Positions 1 to 6,259 of a stretch of 25,688 nucleotides of DNA are shown here, piece after piece. A program made the translations under genes and the position numbers. The stretch is taken from the NCBI GenBank assembly GCA_964567595.1, contig CAZMNF010000031.1, positions 1 through 25,688 on the forward strand. Direction: 5' to 3'. A model generated the notes under the pieces. The model ran no database searches, was not told the origin of the DNA, and was given only the letters and a program-made list of their open reading frames with translations. The DNA comes from CAZMNF01 sp964567595 (GTDB taxonomy: Bacteria; Bipolaricaulota; Bipolaricaulia; RBG-16-55-9). Position 1 is the stretch's first letter; each line of letters begins with the position of its first letter.

Positions 1-1
1 C

Positions 2-184
2 GCAGTAGCCGAAAGAGTCCTGCCTCCGCCGGAGGATGGGCGGATTTTAGGGAACCTACGACGGTGGTTCAAGTGTCGGTATTTCGAGGCGGATTCGGAT
101 GAAAGGATAAATGTCGTTACCAGAGACATGATTCGCGTCGCTTTCTTCGGCGATCATGTCAGACCCCGAGCTATCGATCGATGA
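2..184 (+). CDS. possible C-terminal end of a gene entering from the left
   Basis: Reading frame 2 is open from the window edge for 60 codons and stops with TGA at 182-184. The translated end is rich in charged and aromatic residues (it contains LRRWFKCRYFEAD and ends DHVRPRAIDR) and looks more like protein than a random frame. There is no start codon in view and I recognise no family. An open run of this length could occur by chance at this base composition, so this is only a candidate partial gene. The rest of the stretch up to 334 holds a promoter-like element and nothing else I can identify. Confidence 0.3.
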   Translation, partial: AVAERVLPPPEDGRILGNLRRWFKCRYFEADSDERINVVTRDMIRVAFFGDHVRPRAIDR

Positions 185-263
185 AGGGGTCAGTGCATCT
201 TTTCGATGGAGAAAGAATCATCACCGTGAATTTGGTGCATTGACCGCGGTCTGTTCGCCACTC

Positions 264-292
264 TTGACAAATAGCTTGAGCTAGTTCAAGCT
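264..292 (+). promoter_or_regulatory. TTGACA element followed by a 7-bp inverted repeat
   Basis: A perfect TTGACA hexamer lies at 264-269. It is followed by AGCTTGA (273-279) and its exact reverse complement TCAAGCT (286-292), with a 6-nt gap. The repeat covers the place where the spacer and -10 of this promoter would lie, which is the usual position of a repressor operator. No convincing -10 hexamer is visible 16-18 bases downstream. The element is about 45 bases before the membrane-protein gene and may control it. Confidence 0.35.
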
Positions 293-334
293 GGTGCACT
301 GCGAATATCGTTTCTCATTGAGTTATTGATCCCA

Positions 335-961
335 ATGGCAGAAGAATCCTACGAAAGAGTTCGTCGGAATTTCTACCTGGCCTCACTTGCAATTATATTC
401 CTTCGTCTTTCGGAAGCATCGATCAATGGCATTTCTAGAGAAGGCACCTCAATAGAGATTGGCAATGAGACCGGAATATATATTCTTCTCTGGATCGTAT
501 GGGTTTACTTTGGACTGCGGATATATCAACTTGATGATTACAATGAAGTACGAAGGGCAATCATAGATGACTGGCAACACTCGTTCAATCTTGCTCTTAA
601 ATCTAGAATGCCTCAGTATGTGGAAACGGTCAAAAACAAGGCAACTCGAGAATCGAAATCTAATGAATTTGGGCAGCAAGTTGCTCGTCTAAAGTTAGAT
701 AGCGGATTTCTCAATCTTCGACTCCAGGCAATACTTCCGAACGGAGGTACTGCTGGGGCTCGCATTGCTGCTTATTCGGGCTTCATGCTACCATTCCTAT
801 CAGGGATTGCCGGCACAATCCTCGGACGTCAGAGTATCTTCGATCACATTCTTCCGCTCCTATTGGGCATTATCACCTTAATTTCTGGGGTCTGGCCGGG
901 ATGGGCGGGAAGCCCAATTTGCTGGTTGGAAATATTAACTTCCGGCTGCCCCAGAATTTAA
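335..961 (+). CDS. hypothetical membrane protein, four predicted TM segments
   Basis: This 208-residue protein matches no family I recognise. Hydrophobic stretches suggest four membrane helices. Two are near the N-terminus (about residues 13-28 and 45-63). A charged cytoplasmic-type middle (about 65-130, many Lys/Arg/Glu) follows, then a C-terminal pair (about 145-163 and 168-192). The ATG at 335 was preferred to the in-frame TTG at 326; neither has a clear ribosome binding site. The gene is markedly AT-richer than everything to its right (about 45% GC by eye). Its last ~15 residues run up to a decayed hslU fragment, so the C-terminus may have been altered by a rearrangement. Both points suggest acquired DNA. 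Function is unknown. Confidence 0.6.
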   Translation: MAEESYERVRRNFYLASLAIIFLRLSEASINGISREGTSIEIGNETGIYILLWIVWVYFGLRIYQLDDYNEVRRAIIDDWQHSFNLALKSRMPQYVETVKNKATRESKSNEFGQQVARLKLDSGFLNLRLQAILPNGGTAGARIAAYSGFMLPFLSGIAGTILGRQSIFDHILPLLLGIITLISGVWPGWAGSPICWLEILTSGCPRI

Positions 962-969
962 CTAGATAT

Positions 970-1092
970 CCAGAGAATATCCCGACTTAGGTCCATAATT
1001 CTGCGATGCGGGCCAGCTTCTCGCGCACGTGATCCGGTGTGACGGTGGACGTCTAGCGCGTGAACAGGTCGGCCGTCTCGACGGCGATTTCT
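970..1092 (-). pseudogene. decayed duplicate of the hslU 3' end
   Basis: This stretch aligns along its whole length with the last ~124 bases of the intact hslU gene (1915-2038). Hand alignment gives about 25 mismatches and one single-base gap, roughly 79% identity. Read on the minus strand it still encodes recognisable HslU C-terminal pieces such as TVTPDHVREKLA and a terminal DLSR-IL (DLSRYIL in the intact gene). It has an in-frame TAG where the intact gene has a sense codon, a one-base deletion, and TGG in place of the true stop. It abuts the vapC stop codon. It is not expressed as a functional product; it looks like a displaced old gene end left by an insertion or duplication. Confidence 0.8.
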
Positions 1093-1598
1093 CAATCCAG
1101 ATCGCTTGGCTCATATGTCGCCATTTCATCCACTCGCCGAAAATCCTCATCCGCCGTCGCTAGAGCGTCAATCCCATCGGAGATCGCAAGCGCAACAGTG
1201 ACCGAATCGTTGACCAACAAACCATATCGCTGTCGGTAAGACAGACTGTCTTCGATGACGTCGGTCGTCAAAGGACGGATGTCAATTCCCATGTCGGGAA
1301 TCGCCTCGGTGTAGGCCTGATAGTCATGGAGTTGCTCGACGACGCCTGGTCTCTCGCGAAGCTTCCTCGGCACGTTGCCGGAACTGACCAGACCCGCTTC
1401 GACCGCCTCGATCATCATCAGGCGATGCAGCACTTCCAGCAGGACGTGCACGCCCGTTACGCCGAACAGCTCCCCTTGCTCGCACTGCTTCAAGAAGGCC
1501 TTGCACTTCTCAGAGCTCTCCACAAAGTGATAGACGAAGATGTTGGCATCGACGAAGACGGTGGCTCCCGAAGGAAGGTCTTCGAGGCTAAGCGGCAA
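1092..1598 (-). CDS. vapC: VapC-type PIN-domain ribonuclease toxin
   Basis: This 168-residue PIN-domain protein is the likely toxin of a type II toxin-antitoxin pair. VapC enzymes are Mg-dependent endoribonucleases that cut tRNA or rRNA when freed from antitoxin. The N-terminal strand with the first catalytic Asp is at residues 15-25 (FVDANIFVYHF, D17). Other acidic residues fit the PIN pattern: E55 in the LLEVLHRL helix, D131 in the VNDSVTVALA segment, and D150/D152 in TADEDF. The start overlaps the end of vapB by 11 bases, so the two are translationally coupled. The stop codon sits exactly where the decayed hslU fragment begins. The length is slightly above the usual 130-150 residues. The RNA target cannot be told from sequence. 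Confidence 0.85.
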   Translation of the reverse strand: MPLSLEDLPSGATVFVDANIFVYHFVESSEKCKAFLKQCEQGELFGVTGVHVLLEVLHRLMMIEAVEAGLVSSGNVPRKLRERPGVVEQLHDYQAYTEAIPDMGIDIRPLTTDVIEDSLSYRQRYGLLVNDSVTVALAISDGIDALATADEDFRRVDEMATYEPSDLD

Positions 1599-1818
1599 GG
1601 AAGTCCTCTTCCTCCTCCATGATTGCGCGAACGGTTTCCGGCGAGGCCTTCATGCCACCGTACGTCTGTTCCACGACACTGTGGTCTCGTTGTCGTCGCA
1701 GATAATCCGTCAGTGCTTCCTCAATCACCTGCGAGATCGTCTTGTCTTCCTTGGCCGCCCAGACCTTGAGCGATTTGACCAACTCCTCATTCAGCGTCGT
1801 GCCGATCTTTTTCTTCAT
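1588..1818 (-). CDS. vapB: VapB-type ribbon-helix-helix antitoxin
   Basis: This 76-residue protein has a CopG/ribbon-helix-helix N-terminus: a short basic strand (MKKKIGTTLNEEL), then helix-turn-helix spacing through KTISQVIEEALTDYLRR at about residues 26-42. An acidic tail (EEEEDF) follows and probably wraps the toxin. It would neutralise the PIN toxin encoded next to it and repress the shared promoter as a dimer. A strong ribosome binding site (GAGGAGGAA) sits just before the ATG. Order antitoxin-toxin with an 11-base overlap is typical. It may belong to a CopG-type family other than classical VapB, so the symbol is by context. Confidence 0.8.
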   Translation of the reverse strand: MKKKIGTTLNEELVKSLKVWAAKEDKTISQVIEEALTDYLRRQRDHSVVEQTYGGMKASPETVRAIMEEEEDFLAA

Positions 1819-1838
1819 GCTTTCCTCCTCATGGATTC

Positions 1839-1867
1839 AGCATAACCCCACCAAGACCAGAAATCAA
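1839..1867 (-). promoter_or_regulatory. sigma-70-type promoter of vapBC
   Basis: On the minus strand, TTGATT (complement of 1862-1867) is separated by exactly 17 bases from TATGCT (complement of 1839-1844). The -10 lies 20 bases before the vapB ATG, leaving room for its ribosome binding site. The placement makes this the likely autoregulated promoter of the toxin-antitoxin pair. Confidence 0.55.
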
Positions 1868-1914
1868 GAAGTCCATCTAGACAGACACGAGGGTGAGTAC
1901 GGTGGTCGAATGTG

Positions 1915-3303
1915 CTAGAGAATATACCGACTCAGATCCATGTCTTCCGCGATGTGCGCCAGCTTCTCGCGCACGTAGTCCGGCGTGACGGTGAACGTCT
2001 CGCGTTTGGAGAGATCGGCGGTCTCGAAGGCGAGGTCCTCCATCAGCTTCTCCATGACCGTCTGGAGCCGCCGCGCGCCGATGTTCTCCGTCGAGCTGTT
2101 GAGCTCGTGCGCGATCCGCGCGATCTCTTTGACCGCCTCGTCCTCGAATCGGACATCCAGGTTCTCCGTGGCCAACAAGGCGCGATACTGCTTGATGAGC
2201 GCGTCCTCCGGCTCGGTCAGGATGCGGACGAAGTCGTCCTCGCCCAACGAGCCCAGCTCCACGCGGATGGGGAGGCGCCCCTGGAGCTCGGGGACCAAGT
2301 CGGATGGCTTGGCCATGGTGAAGGCTCCGGAGGCGATGAAGAGGACGTTGTCGGTCGAGACGTACCCATACCGGGTGCGGACCGTCGAGCCCTCCAGCAG
2401 GGGCAATATGTCGCGCTGCACGCCCTGGCGCGAGACGCCGGGCCCGCCCTGCTCCTCGCGCCCGCCCGTGGCCAGCTTGTCGATCTCGTCGAGGAAGATG
2501 ATGCCGCTCTCCTCGGCCCGTTCGAGGCCCTGGCGCTGGATCTCCTCGTCGTTGATCAGCTTTTCGGCCTCCTGGTTGAACAGTAGATCGCGGGCATCGC
2601 GGATGGGGAGTCGTTTCTCGACCGTCCTGTTCGGAAAGAGGTCGGAGAGGATGTTCATGTCCATGCCCATCTGATCGTCGCCCTCGCCGCCGAAGACGCT
2701 GATCTGGGGCATGGAGGACTCCTGGACGTTGACGTCGATCTCGCGGTCCTCGAGCTCGCCCGCCCGGAGCCGCTGACGAAACTTTTCGCGGGTGCGCTCG
2801 TAGGAGTCCTGGCGCTCTTCATCCGCGTGCTCGGGCTTGGGGATGAGCGCGTCGAGAACCCGGTCCTCGACCATGCGCTCGGCCTGGGGCTTGACCCGCT
2901 CGATCTCCTCCTGGCGGACCATGCCGATGCTCGTCTCCACGAGGTCGCGGATCATGGAGTCGACGTCACGGCCGACGTAGCCGACCTCGGTGAACTTGGT
3001 CGCCTCCACTTTCAAAAACGGGGACGCGACGAGCTTAGCGAGTCGTCGAGATATTTCGGTCTTGCCGACGCCGGTCGGCCCGATCATCAAGATGTTCTTC
3101 GGCTGAATTTCGGCGCGGATGGGATCGTCCACGCGCTGGCGCCGCGTCCGGTTGCGCAACGCGATCGCGACCGCGCGCTTCGCCTCGCGCTGGCCGATGA
3201 TGTATTTATCAAGCTCGGCGACGATGTTCTGGGGCGTCAGCTCGTCCATGCGCCGCTGTTGATCATCGGGTTGGCCCCGCCCGATCTCAATGATGTCGGC
3301 CAT
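1915..3303 (-). CDS. hslU: HslU, ATPase subunit of the HslUV protease
   Basis: This 462-residue AAA+ unfoldase of the ClpX/HslU family forms hexamers that unfold proteins and feed them into the HslV peptidase in the cytoplasm. Visible features are Walker A GPTGVGKT (75-82), the pore-loop GYVG (108-111), a long variable I-domain (about 120-245), Walker B IIFLDEIDK (about residue 270), and arginine-finger and sensor regions around GRLPIRVEL. The C-terminal tail DLSRYIL inserts into HslV to activate it. Length is normal for the family. The start ATG follows a GAGGA ribosome binding site. It lies 81 bases after hslV in the same direction, separated by a REP-like palindrome. Its last ~124 bases are duplicated in decayed form beyond vapBC (970-1092). 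Confidence 0.97.
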   Translation of the reverse strand: MADIIEIGRGQPDDQQRRMDELTPQNIVAELDKYIIGQREAKRAVAIALRNRTRRQRVDDPIRAEIQPKNILMIGPTGVGKTEISRRLAKLVASPFLKVEATKFTEVGYVGRDVDSMIRDLVETSIGMVRQEEIERVKPQAERMVEDRVLDALIPKPEHADEERQDSYERTREKFRQRLRAGELEDREIDVNVQESSMPQISVFGGEGDDQMGMDMNILSDLFPNRTVEKRLPIRDARDLLFNQEAEKLINDEEIQRQGLERAEESGIIFLDEIDKLATGGREEQGGPGVSRQGVQRDILPLLEGSTVRTRYGYVSTDNVLFIASGAFTMAKPSDLVPELQGRLPIRVELGSLGEDDFVRILTEPEDALIKQYRALLATENLDVRFEDEAVKEIARIAHELNSSTENIGARRLQTVMEKLMEDLAFETADLSKRETFTVTPDYVREKLAHIAEDMDLSRYIL

Positions 3304-3337
3304 TTCCTCGACTCCTCAGATGGGGCGCCTCAACGCT

Positions 3338-3359
3338 GGGCGAACACAGAGGTTCGCCC
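3338..3359. repeat. REP-like palindrome between hslV and hslU
   Basis: GGGCGAAC (3338-3345) and GTTCGCCC (3352-3359) are exact inverted copies around a 6-base loop, followed by CTACA. It sits inside the hslV-hslU operon, with no T-run on the transcribed strand, so it is unlikely to be a strong terminator. From memory, short palindromes of this composition are dispersed in many copies in some environmental bacterial genomes. A role as an mRNA-stabilising or attenuating hairpin that lowers hslU relative to hslV is possible. Confidence 0.5.
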
Positions 3360-3384
3360 CTACAGACGGCATGGCGGTTGTGGA

Positions 3385-3930
3385 TTACCACGCCAACTCC
3401 TCAATCGTGACTTGGTCGTTCGTGTAGACGTCGATCTCGCTCGCAATCTCCATTGCGGTTTGGACGACATCGCGGATGGGCATGTCGGCGCTCTGGCGCC
3501 GCAGCGCGCGCGCCGCGGCCAGCGCGGTCATGCCGCCGCTGCCGATGCCGATTAGTCCGTCATCCGGCTCAATGACGTCGCCGGCGCCCGACAGCAGCAG
3601 CAACCCCTCCTCGCTCGTCACCGCCATCAGCGCCTCCAGTCGCCGGAGCATCCGGTCGGTGCGCCACTCCTTGGCCAACTCCACCGCGGAGCGCCGCAGG
3701 TTGCCGCCGTACTCGCTCAGCTTCCCCTCAAAGCGCTCGAACAGCGTCAGCGAGTCGGCCGTGGCGCCGGCAAATCCGGCGAGCACCTGGCCCTCGTGGA
3801 GGGGCCGGACCTTCCGGGCTGAGTGCTTGATGACCTGGTCGTTGAGCGTCGCTTGGCCGTCGCAGGCGAGGATGGCCCGCCCCTGATCCGGGGCGTAGAG
3901 GGCAAGGATTGTCGTGGCCTCAATCGGCAT
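3385..3930 (-). CDS. hslV: HslV, peptidase subunit of the HslUV protease
   Basis: This 181-residue N-terminal-threonine peptidase forms the double hexameric chamber that degrades substrates unfolded by HslU. The mature N-terminus is ATTILAL, with catalytic Thr at residue 6 after a five-residue propeptide (MPIEA), as in ClpQ-type members. Conserved blocks follow in order: CDGQ, the ARKVR segment with the catalytic Lys, LAGFAGATAD, VELAKEWRTDR, VIEPDDGLIGIGSGG and YTNDQVTIEEL. The ATG at 3930 was chosen because it gives the usual short propeptide; the TTG at 3969 would add 13 unusual residues. No strong ribosome binding site is visible, so expression may depend on coupling with the glycosyltransferase gene 51 bases upstream. 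Confidence 0.96.
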   Translation of the reverse strand: MPIEATTILALYAPDQGRAILACDGQATLNDQVIKHSARKVRPLHEGQVLAGFAGATADSLTLFERFEGKLSEYGGNLRRSAVELAKEWRTDRMLRRLEALMAVTSEEGLLLLSGAGDVIEPDDGLIGIGSGGMTALAAARALRRQSADMPIRDVVQTAMEIASEIDVYTNDQVTIEELAW

Positions 3931-3981
3931 TGTTTGTCGATGGTAGCACAGCGCGACGGTCGGCTTCAAAAGCCACGTCGA

Positions 3982-5154
3982 CTACCGGACCGTTGATGGG
4001 GGCTCGGCGGCAAGCATCCGTCGATAGATGCCCAGGAGTTGATCCACAGTGCGCTCGAGGCTGTTCGTTTCGGCCCAAGCCTCGGCGTTGCGGCTCAATC
4101 GCTTACGTCGGTCGTCGTCCGCCAACAGATCCAAGATCGCGGTGGCGAAGCTTGCGGCATCGTCGTCCGGGTCGAGCAGCACCCCCGTCTCGCCCGACTT
4201 GATCGCCTCCAGCGCGCCCATGGCGCCGACGCCCACCACGGGCAGCCCGGCCGCCTGGGCCTCCATAAAGACGATCCCCTGCGTTTCGGTCTTTGAGCCG
4301 TAAACGAAGAGATCGGCCTGCTTGTAGTCGTCCACGAGCTGGGCCCAGTCGCGATACCCCGTAAAGATCACGCGATCGCCCAACCCGAGCTCGGCAGATT
4401 GGGCTTGCAGATCGGCGCGCGCGGGCCCGTCCCCGACGATCAACAACCGCATGTCGTCCCGCTCGCGACGGGCACGATCGAAGGCCTCGATGACGAACGA
4501 GAGGTTCTTCTCGTGGGCCACGCGCCCGGCCGACAACAGAACGTTCTCATGAGCTCCGATGCCGAACTCGCGCCGCAGGTCGGATTCCGGGCTCGTCTGG
4601 AACGGCGACAGATCCATGCCGAAGGGGACGCGGTGGATGGGGACGCGGATGCCGTAGCGTTTGAGTTCCTCGACCATGGGCGTCGTGGAGACCGTGACGC
4701 CGTCGCAGCGGTTGATGAACGCCGCGCTGACGCTGCCGACGAAGCGTTCGCTCGGTCGGACGAGCTTGGGGAAGTAGTGGCGATATTGGGCGTAGAGCGT
4801 GTGGTAGGTGTGCAGATGCGGGATGCCTTGTCTCCGCGCCGCCCGGATGCCCAACAGCCCCAGCGAAAATTCGGTGTGGCTGTGAACAACGTCGAGCTCC
4901 CGGAAGATCTTGCGCGTCTCGCGCCGGATGGGCACCGTGACGCGGCTCTGCTTGTCCAGGATGAACTTGAAGGCGGGGAAACGGATGACGTCGGGCTCTT
5001 CAGGAGCTGGCTGCGTGCGGGCGTAGCGCGGCGCGAGGACGACGAAGCGGTGGCCGCGGCGCTCGAACTCGCGCTTCAAAAGCTTCAAAAGCGTCGTGAT
5101 CCCGTTGATCTGCGGCGCGTACGCGTCGGAGAAACAGCCGATCGTCAGGCTCAT
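3982..5154 (-). CDS. GT4-family glycosyltransferase
   Basis: This 390-residue GT-B fold, retaining glycosyltransferase resembles the bacterial diacylglycerol glucosyltransferase / mannosyltransferase branch of GT4. The N-terminus FSDAYAPQINGITT carries the typical acceptor-side loop. HSHTEFSLG and HTYHTLY follow (about residues 91-125). The donor-binding C-terminal half has SAGRVAHEKN (about 213), IVGDGPARADL, GYRDW, and the EX7E-like segment GIVFMEAQAAGLPVVGVG. No membrane helices are present, so it is likely a peripheral cytoplasmic enzyme acting on lipid or cell-envelope acceptors. Its ATG overlaps the dciA stop codon by four bases (ATGA), so it is translationally coupled to the helicase-loader gene. 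The acceptor sugar or lipid cannot be told. Confidence 0.88.
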   Translation of the reverse strand: MSLTIGCFSDAYAPQINGITTLLKLLKREFERRGHRFVVLAPRYARTQPAPEEPDVIRFPAFKFILDKQSRVTVPIRRETRKIFRELDVVHSHTEFSLGLLGIRAARRQGIPHLHTYHTLYAQYRHYFPKLVRPSERFVGSVSAAFINRCDGVTVSTTPMVEELKRYGIRVPIHRVPFGMDLSPFQTSPESDLRREFGIGAHENVLLSAGRVAHEKNLSFVIEAFDRARRERDDMRLLIVGDGPARADLQAQSAELGLGDRVIFTGYRDWAQLVDDYKQADLFVYGSKTETQGIVFMEAQAAGLPVVGVGAMGALEAIKSGETGVLLDPDDDAASFATAILDLLADDDRRKRLSRNAEAWAETNSLERTVDQLLGIYRRMLAAEPPSTVR

Positions 5155-5705
5155 TCCGGGCCGTACCCCTGTTCCAGCTTACAGAAGTAGCAGAGCTCGG
5201 TCGACTCCTCGTGGTGGACCCCACAGGTGGGGCACTCGCGCCCGCCGGCGACTGCCCGACGGCGGTCGATGCGGGCGTTGGTCAGGATCCACTGCTCGAA
5301 GACCTCCCGCAGCTGGGGATCCGGGATTTCGTCCAGAGATTCGCGGAGTTCGCCCGTCTGGAGCAGGTCCAACTGTTCCGAGTCGACCTCATCGTCCGCA
5401 GATGTCGGTCGGAAGGAGCCCACGCGGAACCGGATGTCGCTCAGTTGGCGATCGCGCAGTCGGGCGTTGATGCGGTCGAGATAGTCGTCCTTCAAGAGAT
5501 TGAGCTGCTGGGCGACAACGGAGTTGGCAACCTCGACGTAGAGCGTGTCGCCGCGCACCCGAAGCGGGCGGGTGAGGCGATTCATCTGCTCGCCGGCGAC
5601 TTGGAACCAGGCGAGCATCGGCGCCTGCTCGTCGAAGTCGGCGTCGAGCCCCTGCTTGTGGAAAAACGCTCGCAGGTCAGACAGCGAGATTTGGGACGCG
5701 TCCAT
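5151..5705 (-). CDS. dciA: DciA-like (DUF721) helicase loader with C-terminal zinc ribbon
   Basis: This 184-residue protein begins with a DUF721/DciA domain (about residues 28-95: AWFQVAGEQMNRLTRPLRV, DTLYVEVANSVVAQQLNLLKDDYLDRIN, IRFRVGSF). DciA loads the replicative helicase DnaB at origins in bacteria lacking DnaC/DnaI-type loaders. An acidic linker follows, then a C-terminal zinc ribbon with C158-x2-C161 and C172-x2-C175. The extra zinc ribbon is not part of the basic DUF721 fold. The gene lies directly beside the DnaA-box array at 5840-6039, as expected for an origin-linked replication gene. It has no ribosome binding site. A promoter -10 element ends only 7 bases before the ATG, pointing to a leaderless mRNA. 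The stop overlaps the next gene (ATGA). Confidence 0.85.
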   Translation of the reverse strand: MDASQISLSDLRAFFHKQGLDADFDEQAPMLAWFQVAGEQMNRLTRPLRVRGDTLYVEVANSVVAQQLNLLKDDYLDRINARLRDRQLSDIRFRVGSFRPTSADDEVDSEQLDLLQTGELRESLDEIPDPQLREVFEQWILTNARIDRRRAVAGGRECPTCGVHHEESTELCYFCKLEQGYGPE

Positions 5706-5712
5706 TGAGTGA

Positions 5713-5741
5713 ATTGTAAGCCTCGATCAGTGGGTGAGCAA
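5713..5741 (-). promoter_or_regulatory. promoter of dciA operon, probably leaderless
   Basis: On the minus strand, TTGCTC (complement of 5736-5741) and TACAAT (complement of 5713-5718) are separated by 17 bases. Only 7 bases lie between the -10 and the dciA ATG at 5705. Transcription would therefore start at or next to the start codon, which agrees with the missing ribosome binding site. It lies about 100 bases from the first DnaA-like box, so DnaA may influence it. Confidence 0.6.
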
Positions 5742-5805
5742 CGCTCGGGGCGCGGTCGACCACGGCCCAGTTACGACACAACAGGGACGACAGTCAATAT
5801 ATATC

Positions 5806-5830
5806 TCCCCCTGTAGTCGTTGTAGGGGGA
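5806..5830. repeat. short inverted repeat at left edge of the origin region
   Basis: TCCCCCT (5806-5812) pairs exactly with AGGGGGA (5824-5830) around an 11-base loop. It directly follows the AT run at 5795-5804 and precedes the first DnaA-like box. There is no U-run on either side that would make it a clear terminator. It may be part of the origin structure. Confidence 0.3.
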
Positions 5831-5839
5831 CGGCTGTCT

Positions 5840-6078
5840 TGTGGAAAACTCCCCTTTGTCCGCAAGGGGCGGGACACGTGCTTGTGGAAAACCTTGTGGA
5901 GAACTTGTGGAAAAGTCCCCACTGCCTGTGGAGAATGCCTGTGGAAAACTCCGCCGGCCAGTTTTCCACAAGACTTTTCCACAGCCGCAGCCCGGTTATC
6001 CACAGGTTTTCCACAGAGTTTTCCACAGAGTTTTCCCCAAGTGAAAATCTAAAATGATTCTCAATTTTTGGTTTGGCC
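5840..6078. other. candidate chromosomal origin of replication (oriC): DnaA-box array plus AT-rich element
   Basis: Twelve 9-mers match the DnaA box TTATCCACA or close variants. Six are in reverse orientation: TGTGGAAAA at 5840, 5883, 5906 and 5940, and TGTGGAGAA at 5895 and 5927. Six are in forward orientation: TTTTCCACA at 5962, 5975, 6007 and 6019, the perfect TTATCCACA at 5996-6004, and TTTTCCCCA at 6031. The two groups face each other around position 5955. Many neighbours are 11-13 bases apart, about one helical turn. An AT-rich segment at 6040-6078, suited to unwinding, follows. The stretch 5706-6259 has no credible gene and adjoins dciA. Bases 6079-6259 show nothing further I can assign. 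dnaA itself is not in the window. Confidence 0.85.
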
Positions 6079-6259
6079 GAATCGAAATCGGCAGTTATGG
6101 GCCACTGCACAAGTGGGGGGTGACGCAATGTCCGCAAGTTTCGCTCACGTCGCGGCCATCGCTTGACCCGTCTTTCGCGGTGATCGGTAGCTCCTCGAGA
6201 TCGCCGAGATGAGGCAGGAATGGACGTCCGGGATTGGGCTAGGGCAACAAGCTCTCGTC

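Noticed and set aside
962..1150. 62-codon minus-strand frame over the hslU remnant
   Set aside because: It is in a different frame from the remnant HslU peptide and overlaps vapC; no protein-like features.
5840..6039. CRISPR-like or simple repeat reading of the TGTGGAAAA array
   Set aside because: Units are 9-mers at 11-13 base spacing in two orientations and match the DnaA box; there are no uniform repeats or spacers.
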